This document shows positions 27,288 through 37,100 of a DNA stretch of 64,000 nt, one piece after another. Positions within the stretch are counted from its first letter, which is position 1; each line of letters starts with the position of its first letter. Location of the stretch: assembly GCA_963823675.1 (NCBI GenBank), contig CAWGMT010000012.1, forward strand, positions 62,001 through 126,000, in the 5' to 3' direction. A program made the position numbers and the translations under genes. This stretch comes from CAWGMT01 sp963823675. Lineage in GTDB: Bacteria > Planctomycetota > Planctomycetia > Isosphaerales > Isosphaeraceae. The notes under the pieces are model-generated. The model was not told the origin of the DNA and ran no database searches. It was given only the letters and a program-made list of their open reading frames with translations.

Positions 27288-28625
27288 TCAGCGGCCAGAC
27301 TGACCGAGGGCCACGCGAAAGCCCCCGCCGTCGATGTCCCGGCAGTCCGGCGGGCACGGGGAGCGGACCGCAGACCGGCAGTTGTAGGGTAATTCGCTCC
27401 AGCTCCCGCCCCGGTACACCCGTTCCTCGGCCCCAGCCGCGCCCATCGGGTCGGAACCGGGCGACGACGCGTAGTAGTTCGCTTCGTAGCCGTCGGCACA
27501 CCATTCCCAGACGTTGCCGAGCATATCATAAAGACCCCAGGCGTTTGGCTTCTTCTGGCCGACCGGATGCGTCTTTTTCCCGGAGTTCTTATCGTACCAC
27601 GCGCATTCGCCGAGCGCGCTCGGATCGTCGCCGAACGGAAAAAGCATTGGGCTGCCCGCGCGACAGGCATATTCCCACTCCGCCTCGGTGGGCAGGCGGT
27701 AGCCGTCGCCGCCGAGAATCATGACGTCGGTATCATCGATCAAATAGAACGGCGTCCGTTTCTCCCGTTCACTGAGCCCGTTGCAGAATGCAACTGCGTC
27801 AAGCCAGGACACGTTTTCCACCGGCAGGTCCGTCGATCCCTTCAATTCACTGGGATTCTCGCCCGTGACCGCCTTGTATTGGCCCTGCGTGACCTGATGC
27901 CTTCCCAGGTAGAACACGCCAGTGACCTTGACCGGATGCTGGGGCTGCTCGTGCGCGAACCACTGCCGCTTGGAATCTGGGAACATCCGCATCAGTTGGT
28001 CAATTTGGTCCTGGGATGAGCCCATCAGGAACGAGCCGGGCTCGATGCGAACGAAGGTCATGCCGACAGAATTCCTCAGTTCTTTCGCTGGCGGTCGAAG
28101 TGGCGATTCGGGCCACGCCGAGGGAATCGTGGTCTCGCGAGGTGGCTTGGCGGTGGCGGCAGAGGAGCTCTGGAAGTGAAACTCGATCCCTTTGATGAGG
28201 AGGTCGACATGGTGGTGGAAGTCCCGTCCCTGATCCACATCAATCGCGTTGTAATCAGCCAACAGGGCAAGCGAAGGTGGCAAGTCTGCCTCACCTGGCA
28301 TCCTGGCATCATTGATCAGGATCGGGATGATGGGTAGATTCCGATTCAGCGCTGATTCAAGCTCGATCCGGACAAAGTCTCTCGGGTCGTCGAGCCGTCG
28401 ATGAGCGTCGGTTTTGCCGGCCCACTCCATGCCGATCACGGCGAGGACCACGTCGCACTGACCGATAACCGTGTCGATGTGTTTCCGGAAATTGACGCCA
28501 TAGGGAATGGAATCGATGTCCATGAAGACGGCGTCGCTGCCGAAGTGAGCACGGAGACGGTCGTAGATCCGTCCGGCAATGCCGATCGAATCCTGTCGCC
28601 GATAGGAGAGGAATATCTTTGCCAT
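27288..28625 (-). CDS. TIR domain fused to formylglycine-generating-enzyme-like (SUMF1) domain
   Basis: 445 residues. Residues 1-150 are a TIR domain: MAKIFLSYRRQDSIGIAGRI, VFMDIDSIPYG, and DFVRIELESALNR with the expected catalytic-type Glu of NAD-cleaving TIRs. Residues 180-440 are an FGE-sulfatase/C-type-lectin-like fold (FVRIEPGSFLMGS, RLPTEAEWEYACRAG, GLYDMLGNVWEWCADGY, GGSW). The active-site Cys pair of true formylglycine enzymes is not clearly conserved, so a binding role is more likely than catalysis. TIR plus SUMF proteins are candidate immune effectors. It lies next to the restriction-modification remnant, on the opposite strand. Confidence 0.88.
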   Translation of the reverse strand: MAKIFLSYRRQDSIGIAGRIYDRLRAHFGSDAVFMDIDSIPYGVNFRKHIDTVIGQCDVVLAVIGMEWAGKTDAHRRLDDPRDFVRIELESALNRNLPIIPILINDARMPGEADLPPSLALLADYNAIDVDQGRDFHHHVDLLIKGIEFHFQSSSAATAKPPRETTIPSAWPESPLRPPAKELRNSVGMTFVRIEPGSFLMGSSQDQIDQLMRMFPDSKRQWFAHEQPQHPVKVTGVFYLGRHQVTQGQYKAVTGENPSELKGSTDLPVENVSWLDAVAFCNGLSEREKRTPFYLIDDTDVMILGGDGYRLPTEAEWEYACRAGSPMLFPFGDDPSALGECAWYDKNSGKKTHPVGQKKPNAWGLYDMLGNVWEWCADGYEANYYASSPGSDPMGAAGAEERVYRGGSWSELPYNCRSAVRSPCPPDCRDIDGGGFRVALGQSGR

Positions 28626-28828
28626 CGAGATCTCGAACGACGTGTGCTGATGCGTTACTCCGCATGCGCCGAACTGAATTAAGGATAGCGGCCTCGGGGT
28701 TCGCCAACAACAGATCGCGACTCATTTCCCATTCTTTCGAATCTGCTTGCGCCGTTCACTTCTGCTATGATGGTGGGGCGAAGAGCCCAGACTCGAAATG
28801 AATGGCTGGGATCTGATTGGAGTGCACG

Positions 28829-29440
28829 ATGCCGCTCGACCGGACGAGTCGATCGCCTTTCCGTTTCCCCTTCGGTTTAACGCTCACGCTTCTGCTTGTT
28901 CTCCAGACCACAACCCGCGCCTGGGCCTGGGGCCGCCTCGGCCATCGTGTCACGGCCCGCCTCGCCGAGCTGCACCTGACACCCAAAGCGAAGGCCGAGA
29001 TCAAGGCACTGCTCGCGGATGGCGAATCGCTGGCCGATTGCTCGACATGGGCCGACGAGCGCCGCCGAGAGATGCGGAAGAGCGCCCCCTGGCACTACGT
29101 TGACGTGCCCCTGGATGAGCCAAGATACGATCCGCGGTTCTCGGGAGACGATTCCAAGAAAGGGTTCATCGTGCCCAAGATCGCGGAATTCCGCGCAACC
29201 CTGAGAGACTCGAGCAAGCCGGTCGAGAAGCGGCGGGAGGCCCTACGCTTCATCGTCCACCTGGTCGGCGATCTGCACATGCCGATGCACGTCGGCGACA
29301 ATCACAACCGCGGGGGCAACGACACGCAGATCCGGTTCTTCGACATGGGTTCCAACATGCACCGATTGTGGGACTCGGATCTGATAGAGCCGCGATTGCC
29401 ATCGATCTATGAGATCCTGGTTTCTTCGAAGCAACCGCGT
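28829..29440 (+). pseudogene. S1/P1 nuclease, C-terminally truncated
   Basis: Zinc-dependent single-strand nuclease family. Signal peptide (LTLTLLLVLQTTTRAWA), then mature N-terminus WGRLGHRVTAR, APWHYVDVP, FIVHLVGDLHMPMHVGDNHN and MHRLWDSDLIE, which supply the Trp, His and Asp zinc ligands. After about residue 200 the family sequence stops; the open frame continues to 30313 only as the antisense of the transglutaminase gene. Normal members have about 60-100 more residues, including later structural parts. Start ATG 28829 (GGAG 6 nt upstream). A deletion or rearrangement joined it tail-to-tail to the next gene. Confidence 0.75.
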
Positions 29441-30307
29441 TCAGCGGCCTGCGTCCTTGCTCTTCTCGCCGGCATTGTGAGCAGCATCCTTGGCCTTGTT
29501 CGCAATGACCTCATCCGTCCACACCTTGAGGCTTTCCAGCGTCGAGGGCCCGAAGCTGGTTGTGAGCGCGACATCCGCCGCGTCTCTGCCCCGGGCGATC
29601 AGGATGCGCCCGACTCGGGGCGTATTGTTGCGAGCATCGAAGGTGTACCAAGCGTCGCCGAGATAGGCCTCGAACCAGGCCGAAAAGTCCATGGGCGAAT
29701 CGGCTGGAGGCCTGCCGATATCGCCGAGATAACCAGTGCAGTAACGCGCCGGGATATTCATACAACGGCAAAGCGTGACGGCGAGATGGGCAAAGTCGCG
29801 ACACACGCCCTTGCGATCCTGAAAAACTTGAAAAGCGGACTTCGTTGGGCTCGAAAGGCCGTAGCCGAACTGGATGTGTTGATGGACGAAATCGCAGACG
29901 GCCTGGACGCGCTGCCAGCCAGTCGGCGCGGCCCCGAACAAGCGCCACGCAGTCTCGGACAACAGGTCGGTCTCGCAATAGCGGCTACCGAGCAGGAAGA
30001 GCAAGGTCTCGTCGGGGAGCGCCTCCACGGGCCGCTGCTCGAGCCAAGGCGCTACCAGGTCGGGGTTGCCGGAGTCGGATACGACAGCATCGCTGCTCAG
30101 CCGGAGCTGCCCCGAAGGTGCCACGATGCGGCTGCACCAGTTGCCGAAACAGTCCCGATAGGCCGTGACCGGAATGGACGGAGTCAGCACCAGGTGATCG
30201 GCCTTGATCAGGTCCGAGATGCGGCTGTAGTGAATACTCAACGTGACGACCATCGGTGTCGGTTGAGGGCACCGAAAGACCAGCTCGTAGCCGACTTGAA
30301 TCTGCAC
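29441..30307 (-). CDS. Transglutaminase-like domain protein
   Basis: 288 residues. The N-terminal beta domain (GYELVFRCPQPTPMVVTLSI) is that of bacterial transglutaminase-like proteins. The catalytic triad region is clear: KGVCRDFAHLAVTLCRC (Cys), FSAWFEAYLGDAWYTFDAR (His replaced by a Trp/Phe-rich stretch, with Asp). I do not see the usual HAW histidine, so activity is doubtful: SAWFEAY stands where HAWVEVY is common. GTG 30307 is chosen because the family begins at that point. No signal peptide. Confidence 0.82.
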   Translation of the reverse strand: MQIQVGYELVFRCPQPTPMVVTLSIHYSRISDLIKADHLVLTPSIPVTAYRDCFGNWCSRIVAPSGQLRLSSDAVVSDSGNPDLVAPWLEQRPVEALPDETLLFLLGSRYCETDLLSETAWRLFGAAPTGWQRVQAVCDFVHQHIQFGYGLSSPTKSAFQVFQDRKGVCRDFAHLAVTLCRCMNIPARYCTGYLGDIGRPPADSPMDFSAWFEAYLGDAWYTFDARNNTPRVGRILIARGRDAADVALTTSFGPSTLESLKVWTDEVIANKAKDAAHNAGEKSKDAGR

Positions 30308-31019
30308 GGGTAACGGATCTCTCTCGCGTGATGAAGTTCTCGTATCTGATCCTAGCACTCTGCGTGCCGCGCGAGAAGGCTCGCCGCGAAACTGATCACC
30401 TTGGAAACAGGTGCGGCACCGGCTCCTCCCAGGGGAGCACCCCAAGCTGGCTCATCTCACACAGCCAAGGACGACGGTGGTAAACCAGGCGTGAGGTTCC
30501 GCGCACGATCGCAACGATGAACAAGATTCCGGACTGCGTCGCTCCTCAAGGGAGCGAAACGGTGCGTTGGGAGCCGCCGTTCTCGGTGAGGATCCCACCG
30601 CCCGCTTTGCGGGCTCCGGACGAGAGGGTGTCAAGAGGGAATGCTCGGTGGCGCTTTGGGACGCGGACCAAGGCTCTCGCAATCCCCCCCCAGCACGACG
30701 GGAATTGAGCGGACCGTCGGCCAACTTTTCAACTAATTTTTAGATTTTCATTTGCATTACTATTTCCTCCACGTTAATATCGGAACTCATGGCCCGGGAA
30801 TCGGCGGTCGACGCCGTGACCAGGGCGGCAGCGTGCGGGAGATCGGCCGGCGCACGGCGATATCCAAGGCCCTGCTTAACCGGATTGCGGCGGGACCGCG
30901 CGGCCTCAAACTTGCGGCCGCGTTTCCAGGTTTCTTGCCCGATCGCGCGTCCTTTCGATCGTCGGCCGTGCCGGCGATGGACGCGCGTGCCCCCCTATTC
31001 ATTCGTAAGGAGTCTGAAA
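30308..31019. other. Intergenic region, no gene seen
   Basis: About 710 bases. GC-rich with several short inverted sequences, for example CCCGCTTTGCGGGC around 30600-30613. No open frame here looks like protein. The last part carries AAGGAGT (31007-31013), the binding site of the next gene. Confidence 0.5.
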
Positions 31020-31675
31020 ATGACGATGCGTTTCTTTGGTAAGCTGGCCCTGACATTCGGTGCCCTGGCACTCCTGGCCGCCCCAGCCTGGCGCAGGGTC
31101 GCGGCGGCTTCGGTGGCGGCGCGGCGGGGTTCCTGACGGCCCCGAACGTCCAGAAGGACCTGAAGCTCACAGACGAGCAGGTCGGGAAGGTCCAGGAAAC
31201 CCTGCGAGAGTGCAGGGAGAGGCACCAGGACGCTTATTCGGCCCTGCGCGACGCCTCGGCGGACGTGCGGTGGACGAAGATGGCAGCGCTCAACGAGACG
31301 GTCAACGACGAAGTGAAAAAGGCCCTTTCGTTCACGGCCGAGCAGTCAAAGCGGTTTGATCAGATCAGCTTGCAAGCGCACGGGCTGATGGCCTTCGCTT
31401 CTACTGCCGTCGACGAGAAGCTGAAACTGACCGAAGACCAGAAGTCGAAGATCCGTGAGATCGCCGAAACGACGCGAACTGCGCTCGCGGGCGCGTTCAA
31501 CAAGGACGCGAGCGAGCAGGAGCGCACGGACGCTCGGAACAAGATGGCGGCGGCGCACAGGGAGAACATGACCAAGGTCCAGGCACTGCTCACGGACGAC
31601 CAGAAGAAGGCGTGGCAGGAGCTAACCGGCGAGCCGATCGAAATCCATTACCCGGCGCGGCGGTCGAATAACTGA
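31020..31675 (+). CDS. Exported Spy/CpxP-like helical protein, frameshifted
   Basis: ATG 31020 (AAGGAGT, 6 nt spacing) starts a signal peptide (KLALTFGALALLAAPAW). The frame is lost at about 31085-31092: CCTGGCGCAG would need one more base to read ALA-AWAQGRGGFGGG. The other frame then runs through FLTAPNVQKDLKLTDEQVGK and several LT-x-(D/E)-(D/E)Q helices (KLKLTEDQKSKIREIAE, LLTDDQKKAWQELTGEP) to 31675. These LTxxQ repeats are typical of periplasmic LTXXQ/Spy-like chaperones common in planctomycetes. A strong terminator follows. Confidence 0.75.
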
Positions 31676-31708
31676 TCTCCGATCTGGATGCGAATCGAAA
31701 TCACCAAT

Positions 31709-31749
31709 CTTCGCAGGGCGGCATAGCCGATCCTGCGAAGTTTTTTTTT
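31709..31749 (+). terminator. Rho-independent terminator
   Basis: Perfect 9-bp stem CTTCGCAGG / CCTGCGAAG followed by nine T (31741-31749), 34 nt after the Spy-like gene. Confidence 0.9.
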
Positions 31750-32321
31750 GGCCCGCTCAGCCGATGAGGACACCCCAGAGATCGAGCGCCGAGCGTAACC
31801 CGGACGGCCGACCGTCGCAACGCGTCACCGAGATCCTTCCAGAATCATCTTCACTTTGGTTCCCCTACCGCGCTCCGCGGAGGTTCCGCGGACACCGGAT
31901 GGAACGAAGGTCTGGCGACGTCCGTTTCTGCACGAAGCACGAACGGTACAGGGAGCGGGCATCTGTCACGACTATCACCGGAAACCAAGCCGTCTCCATA
32001 TAAACTGATGTCGCAAAAATTTTCACTTGCTATTTCCGTCGCGCCGAGGAGAATAGGGATTGCAATGGAGTCGATGCACATTTGAGTCGGGCTCCGGTCA
32101 GATCGTAAACGGACGTCGTCGGACGACTAGATGAAGGGCAACCCGGCTGGTTCGGGGGGCTCGTTAACAAGTAGGCCGACGTGGTTCGAACACCTTCGAG
32201 GTATTCGACCACGCCGGCTTTTTTAGTTCCACAACGTGCCACGCGCAGGGCGGTTCGACGTCGGGTTTTTCTCCGTCGGCGCGCGCCAGGGATCACAACC
32301 ACGAGCAGGGAGTTTAGCACC
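31750..32321. other. Intergenic region before an exported protein gene
   Basis: About 570 bases with no protein-like frame. The lower-GC stretch around 31990-32060 (CTGATGTCGCAAAAATTTTC) could hold a promoter. The segment from there to the hairpin at 32173-32226 could be a leader or a small RNA, but no known RNA family was recognised. Confidence 0.4.
32173..32226 (+). terminator. Hairpin with T-tract, terminator or attenuator
   Basis: GCCGACGTGGTTCGAA pairs imperfectly with TTCGACCACGCCGGC, followed by TTTTTT. It lies about 95 nt upstream of ATG 32322, so it may end a short leader transcript. Confidence 0.65.
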
Positions 32322-33641
32322 ATGTTTTGCCGCAGAAGAAACCGGACCGCATTTCATCCTTCAGTAACCGAGGCGACCTTGGAAAACCGGCTGGTTCTTT
32401 CCAGCGCCAGCACTGTCGTGACGCCGCCCCCCGCGCCGCCGCCTGTCTATTCGGCTGTTGTCATCAGGGGGCCGGTGCAGTGGACGACAGTGGGGCAATT
32501 ACGGACCGCCTACGCCGGTCAAGTTCAGCTTGCGACGTTGGACCTACGCAACGCGGCCGCCCTCCAGATCCGCGAGCTCTATGCCAACGGCTCCGACCCC
32601 ACGACACAACAACTGGCTGACTTCAATGCCAGCCTGCAAGGCACTATCGACGCCACCGCACTCCAGCTTTCCAGCCAGGCGTCTCTCTTACCCGGATCCG
32701 CAACGCGTCTGGTGCCGGCAATCCAGAACTCCCTTTTAGGCTCAAGTTCAACGAGCCTATCCAGCGTACTGAGCTCCGCGCTTAAGTCCAGCCGGAATAC
32801 CGGGTCCGCCCCCAGACTTCAGTCTGTCATCGGGCAGGACATCGTTGACTTCCTCCCCAGGCGGATCACCCCCGAATTGAACACCTACTTCAGTACGACC
32901 AATCTGAATCAAGCCGCGGTCAACGGCAACGGGCAGCGCATCCCGCTTACCCAGTTCATGGCTGGCCAGGTCGTCAACCAGCTTCGCGACACGTTAGGGA
33001 CGCTGGCCCAGAGCTTCCCGAACGTCGCCAATTCCGTGCTCTACCCCAACGGTTCGACGAGCAACCCGACTCAGCAGCTCTTTGATCAATTCGGAGTGCA
33101 GTCCAGGAGTGCGCTGTCCACCGTCGCCTTGCAGCTTGCCAGCAGTCTATCCCTCTTTCCAGGGTCTTCGAGCGTTCTCTCCCAGATTGAGCCCATGCTC
33201 GCCGGGTCCTCGACCGACACCACCGGCCTTCTTGCCAGCATTGAGGTCCTTCCGTACGCGAGCGCAGGGCTCAACACGGCAGTCACCAACGTGTTCAACA
33301 GCAGTTTCAACAGCCTCGTCGGCGCGATCAACACATTCGTCGGATTGCCGGCTCAGTCTGGCACGTCGAATGCTCTGACATCCCTGCCGGCGACCGGGCT
33401 TGCGAGCCCCTTCATCGCGCCATTCAGCGGGACCAGTTTCAATAGCGGTTTCAACAACGGATTCGCCGGCGCTACGGAATCCGGGTTTGTCGGTTTTGGC
33501 GTGGCTCCGACCACCTTCGACACCAACTTCGGTGCCGGCTTCGACAACGCTGTTTCTTTCGTGATCCAAGGCCTCGGCTTCGTCAACACTCCCCTCGGTA
33601 CCACCGGAACCGAAGGAGGAGTTCCCGTTCAATCGAGATAG
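32322..33641 (+). CDS. Exported protein with planctomycete NRLVLS motif
   Basis: 439 residues from ATG 32322. The N-terminus MFCRRRNRTAFHPSVTEATL runs into ENRLVLS, the planctomycete surface/export motif. The rest is Ser/Thr/Asn/Leu-rich with two copies of a helical unit (ALQLSSQASLLPGSATRLVP and ALQLASSLSLFPGSSSVLS), each preceded by NGSxxPTQQL. That points to an internal duplication. The C-terminus is Gly/Phe/Asn-rich (FNSGFNNGFAGATESGF). No known domain; probably cell-surface. Confidence 0.75.
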   Translation: MFCRRRNRTAFHPSVTEATLENRLVLSSASTVVTPPPAPPPVYSAVVIRGPVQWTTVGQLRTAYAGQVQLATLDLRNAAALQIRELYANGSDPTTQQLADFNASLQGTIDATALQLSSQASLLPGSATRLVPAIQNSLLGSSSTSLSSVLSSALKSSRNTGSAPRLQSVIGQDIVDFLPRRITPELNTYFSTTNLNQAAVNGNGQRIPLTQFMAGQVVNQLRDTLGTLAQSFPNVANSVLYPNGSTSNPTQQLFDQFGVQSRSALSTVALQLASSLSLFPGSSSVLSQIEPMLAGSSTDTTGLLASIEVLPYASAGLNTAVTNVFNSSFNSLVGAINTFVGLPAQSGTSNALTSLPATGLASPFIAPFSGTSFNSGFNNGFAGATESGFVGFGVAPTTFDTNFGAGFDNAVSFVIQGLGFVNTPLGTTGTEGGVPVQSR

Positions 33642-33699
33642 ACGAACGCAGGCAGTCTCAACCTGACTCCTCTTCCCCGGCTTCGTCCACTTTGAGACG

Positions 33700-33999
33700 T
33701 TAACGCGCTGCCTCAGACAGTATCAGGACGGTTATCCAGATCGGCAGGTAAAAGCCCCAAAACGTGATGATTCGCGCTTCACGCCACATCAGAGCGGCGA
33801 GGATTCTGATGTCGGAAGAAAAAGTTGCTCCATCGAGCTTCGCCTGGTCTGCATACAATGCAGCAAGTAACGCAGCCAACAGAACGAGCAGCCAGCTACG
33901 GACCTGGTATTCCTGTTGCTCGACTCGATTGCTTACCGATTCGAGTTGGCGCCACTCCTCCATCGCACGCGCATCTGGACGGCCGCCAGCACTTGCCAC
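33700..33999 (-). CDS. Small membrane protein, hypothetical
   Basis: 99 residues from GTG 33999 (GGAG 9 nt upstream); ATG 33963 is an alternative. Soluble N-terminus MEEWRQLESVSNRVEQQEY, then a helix (SWLLVLLAALLAALYA) and a second helix near the C-terminus (FWGFYLPIWITVLIL). No family recognised. It stands alone between the exported protein and the TPR-CHAT gene. Confidence 0.55.
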   Translation of the reverse strand: MASAGGRPDARAMEEWRQLESVSNRVEQQEYQVRSWLLVLLAALLAALYADQAKLDGATFSSDIRILAALMWREARIITFWGFYLPIWITVLILSEAAR

Positions 34000-34141
34000 G
34001 TTGTAGACTCCAAACGAGATAGTTCAGCCATCGCCCGGGATGGGGCTGTCGATTTCAAGCGGGATCACGTAGGCGAGCCGGATGTTGATCAGCGGATTCC
34101 GCACGATCAAGGGATCTTCACAATCAACGCTGACTCCCCCT

Positions 34142-37100
34142 TCAATCCGGATCACCCACCAGCACGAAGGCCGCCCAGAAGTAGGGGTGTTTGTACGGCC
34201 GTTTGCCGCCCGAATTGGGTGAAGTCGCTGTACCGACCGACGCGGTGCCATCGACCTTCGCCAGCGGCCGCACGTCACCACGCGGTAGTGCAGCCAGCTC
34301 GCCATCGATCTGGTCAACTGTCAAGCTGCGGAGCCATCGCTTTGCCTCCTGCAACGCCTCGGCCTTGGGCATCGGCTTTGACAGCGCCGGGCGCTTGCCC
34401 AGCAGGTTCTGGTAGAACCGGGTCATCAAGAGCAATGTGGCCTTGTCGTCCACCCTCCAGAGCGACAGGCATAGGGTGCGCGCCCGGACATTAACAGCGC
34501 CTGGGTGAAGCCCGACGAAGCCCTCACCACCGCTTTCCGGGCCGAGAGCCGTCTCACACGCCGAGAGCGTCACCAGCTCGGCCTTCAAGTCCCAGCTTCG
34601 CTGGATTTCCCTCACGACCAGCCGGCCATCGAAGACCGGCTTGTGATTCATGACCTGCTCCAGTGGGTCGGGCAATCCGGTCTGCGTCAGAATCACCGCC
34701 GAGCGGGTCGGAATGCCCTCATCGATCACACCGTGCGTCGCCAGGTGGATGAAGCCGAACCGGCCCAGCTCGCCCGAGGCCGCCAGGCGGTCGAGCTCGG
34801 GCTCACTCGCATCGGTCCCGAGCAAAACGCGACCAGGCCGATTGTCGGACTTGAAAACCTGGGCAAGCCCATCGACCTCACGGCGCGTGCCGGGCAATGG
34901 GGCGAATTCCCCGCCGCCTGACCGCGCGGCCGCGAGCACCTGTTGCAGCTTGCGTTGCTCGGCGATCGCGACTGGTGCCGGCTGACGGTCGATAAACACG
35001 CCGAGCTTGCCGGGAGCCACATCCCGACGCGACGAAACGCCATCTCTCCAGACCTCAATGGGGATCGGCTTGTCGCCCTCGGCAACGACCTTGAGGTCGT
35101 CCTTCTTGTTCAGCCTGATGCCGTTGTAGGCCAGCAAAACATCCCCGTCTTTCAGTCCGTGGTTTGCAGCGTTTGAGCCGCGGACGACCGCGTTGACCAG
35201 CAGTCCATGATCAGGCGGTGGTTTGGGCTCACTCGACTTGCCCGGGCACTCGTACACCGGGTCACCGAGCGCAAGCAGGCCGGCATGGCGGTCGGGCCGG
35301 GCCTGCTCGCGCAGGTACTTGAACACGGTGGCCGAGGGGGCGTAGCTTACCGTCCGCGTGTCGCCGGGTGCGAGCAGTGCCTCGACCGGGACGCCTGTCA
35401 TGGCCCTGGAGGGAAGGACAACGAGCCTCCCGGCCGGCGACAGGCCGTCGGCGGTCGCGCCCAGGGCCTTTGCCAGCGGCTCGAGGCGCTGGGTGCGTAA
35501 TCTTTCGACCAGGGACCGCAGGTCTGCCGGGCCGGTGCCGGGCCGGCTCCGCAGCTCGGTCTGGACTCGACTCGCCAGCGCGTTGTCGTCCTTCGTCCAT
35601 AGCCCGCCCGGCCCGGTCCCCGCGATCGCGGTCCAGACCGGGATACCGCGGGAGCGGACAACCACGCCCCAGTGCTCGCCGTCGGGGTCGGCCGCGTTCG
35701 GGCCCGGCGGTGCGATATCGATCCAGGCAATCAGGGCCGCATCAGCGGGCAGCGCGGACTGGATTTCCTTCAGCGTGGCGACCTGGCCCGCCAGCGGTCC
35801 GTACTCCTGAACAAGCTTGGTCTGAAACTCACCCAGGGCGATGCTTCCCAGCTCTCGCTGCCGATTCAGTTCCTCGAATCGCTTGGCCCGGTGGGCCTGG
35901 TCGAGGTTCTTCGGCGTGGTTTCCACGAGCTTGTCGAGCCTCTCCAGTTCATTGGTCAATTCGCGGACGTGCGCTCGCTCAGCCGGCGTGAGTCGCCGGT
36001 CCTGGCGGGCGGCCAATTCGTCGAGCAAGCCCCGGCCCAGGTCTTCCTCCAGCGGCTGCCACGCCTCGGCCGGCTGACCGAGCCGGGCCAGCACAGCGGC
36101 CAGGGCGGGGCGCACGGGCTGCGCGGTACCGGTGCCCCGTTCTAGCCCGGTGAAGGCGACCCGCAGCCGGGCGCGATCCAGGCTCTTCAAGGCGAACAGC
36201 CAACGGTCCCGCGCCTCGAGGTACTTCCCCTGCGCGTAGAGGTTGTACCCCGCGTTGCCATAGCTTTGGGCGGTGAGGGGATGGTCGTCGGTGAGCAACC
36301 GGCGGCGGATCTCCAGCGCCTTCTCGATGCAGCGCCTGGGCCTGGGCGTACTTGCTCTGGGCGTCGAGGCTGGCCGCCAGGTTGTTGTAGCTATTGGCGG
36401 TGACGGGGTGGTCGTCGGTGAGCAGTCGGCGGTTGATCTCCAGCGCCTTCTCGAACAGCGTCTGGGCCTGGGCGTACTTCCCCTGCTCGTTGAGGTTGGC
36501 CGCCAGGTTGTTGTAGCTGATGGCAGTGTCGGGGTGGTCGTCGGAGAGCAGGCGGCGGTAGATCTCCAGCGCCTTCTCGAACACAGGCTGTGCCTGGGTG
36601 TAATTCCCCTGGCGGTCGAGGTTCATCGCCACGTTGTTGTAGCTTTGGGCGGTGTCAGGGTGGTCGTCGGTGAGCAGGCGGCGGCGGATCTCCCGGGCCT
36701 TCTCGAAGAGCGGCTGGGCCTGGGCGTACTTACCCTGGCGGTTGAGGTTCATCGCCAGGCTGTTGTAGATCGTCGCAGTGTCGGGGCGGTCGTCGGTGAG
36801 TAGGCGGCGGTGGATCTCCAGCGCCTTCTCGAAGAGCGGCTGGGCCTGGGCATACTTACCCTGGTCAGCGAGGTTGTTCGCCACGTTGTTGTAGATCGTG
36901 GCGATGCTGGGGTGGTCGTCAGTGAGCAGGCGGCGGGAGGCATTCAGCGCCTTCTCGAACAGAGGCTGTGCCTGGGCATACTTCCCCTGGGCGTTGAGGT
37001 TCAAGGCAAGACGGTTGTAACTTTCGGCGCTTTCGGGGTGGTCGTCGGTGAGCAGGCGGCGGTTAATCTCCAAGGCCTTCTCAAAGAGCGGCTGTGCCTG

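Noticed and set aside
29441..30313. C-terminal extension of the S1/P1 nuclease ORF
   Set aside because: It is antisense to a well-supported transglutaminase gene and shows no protein family character.
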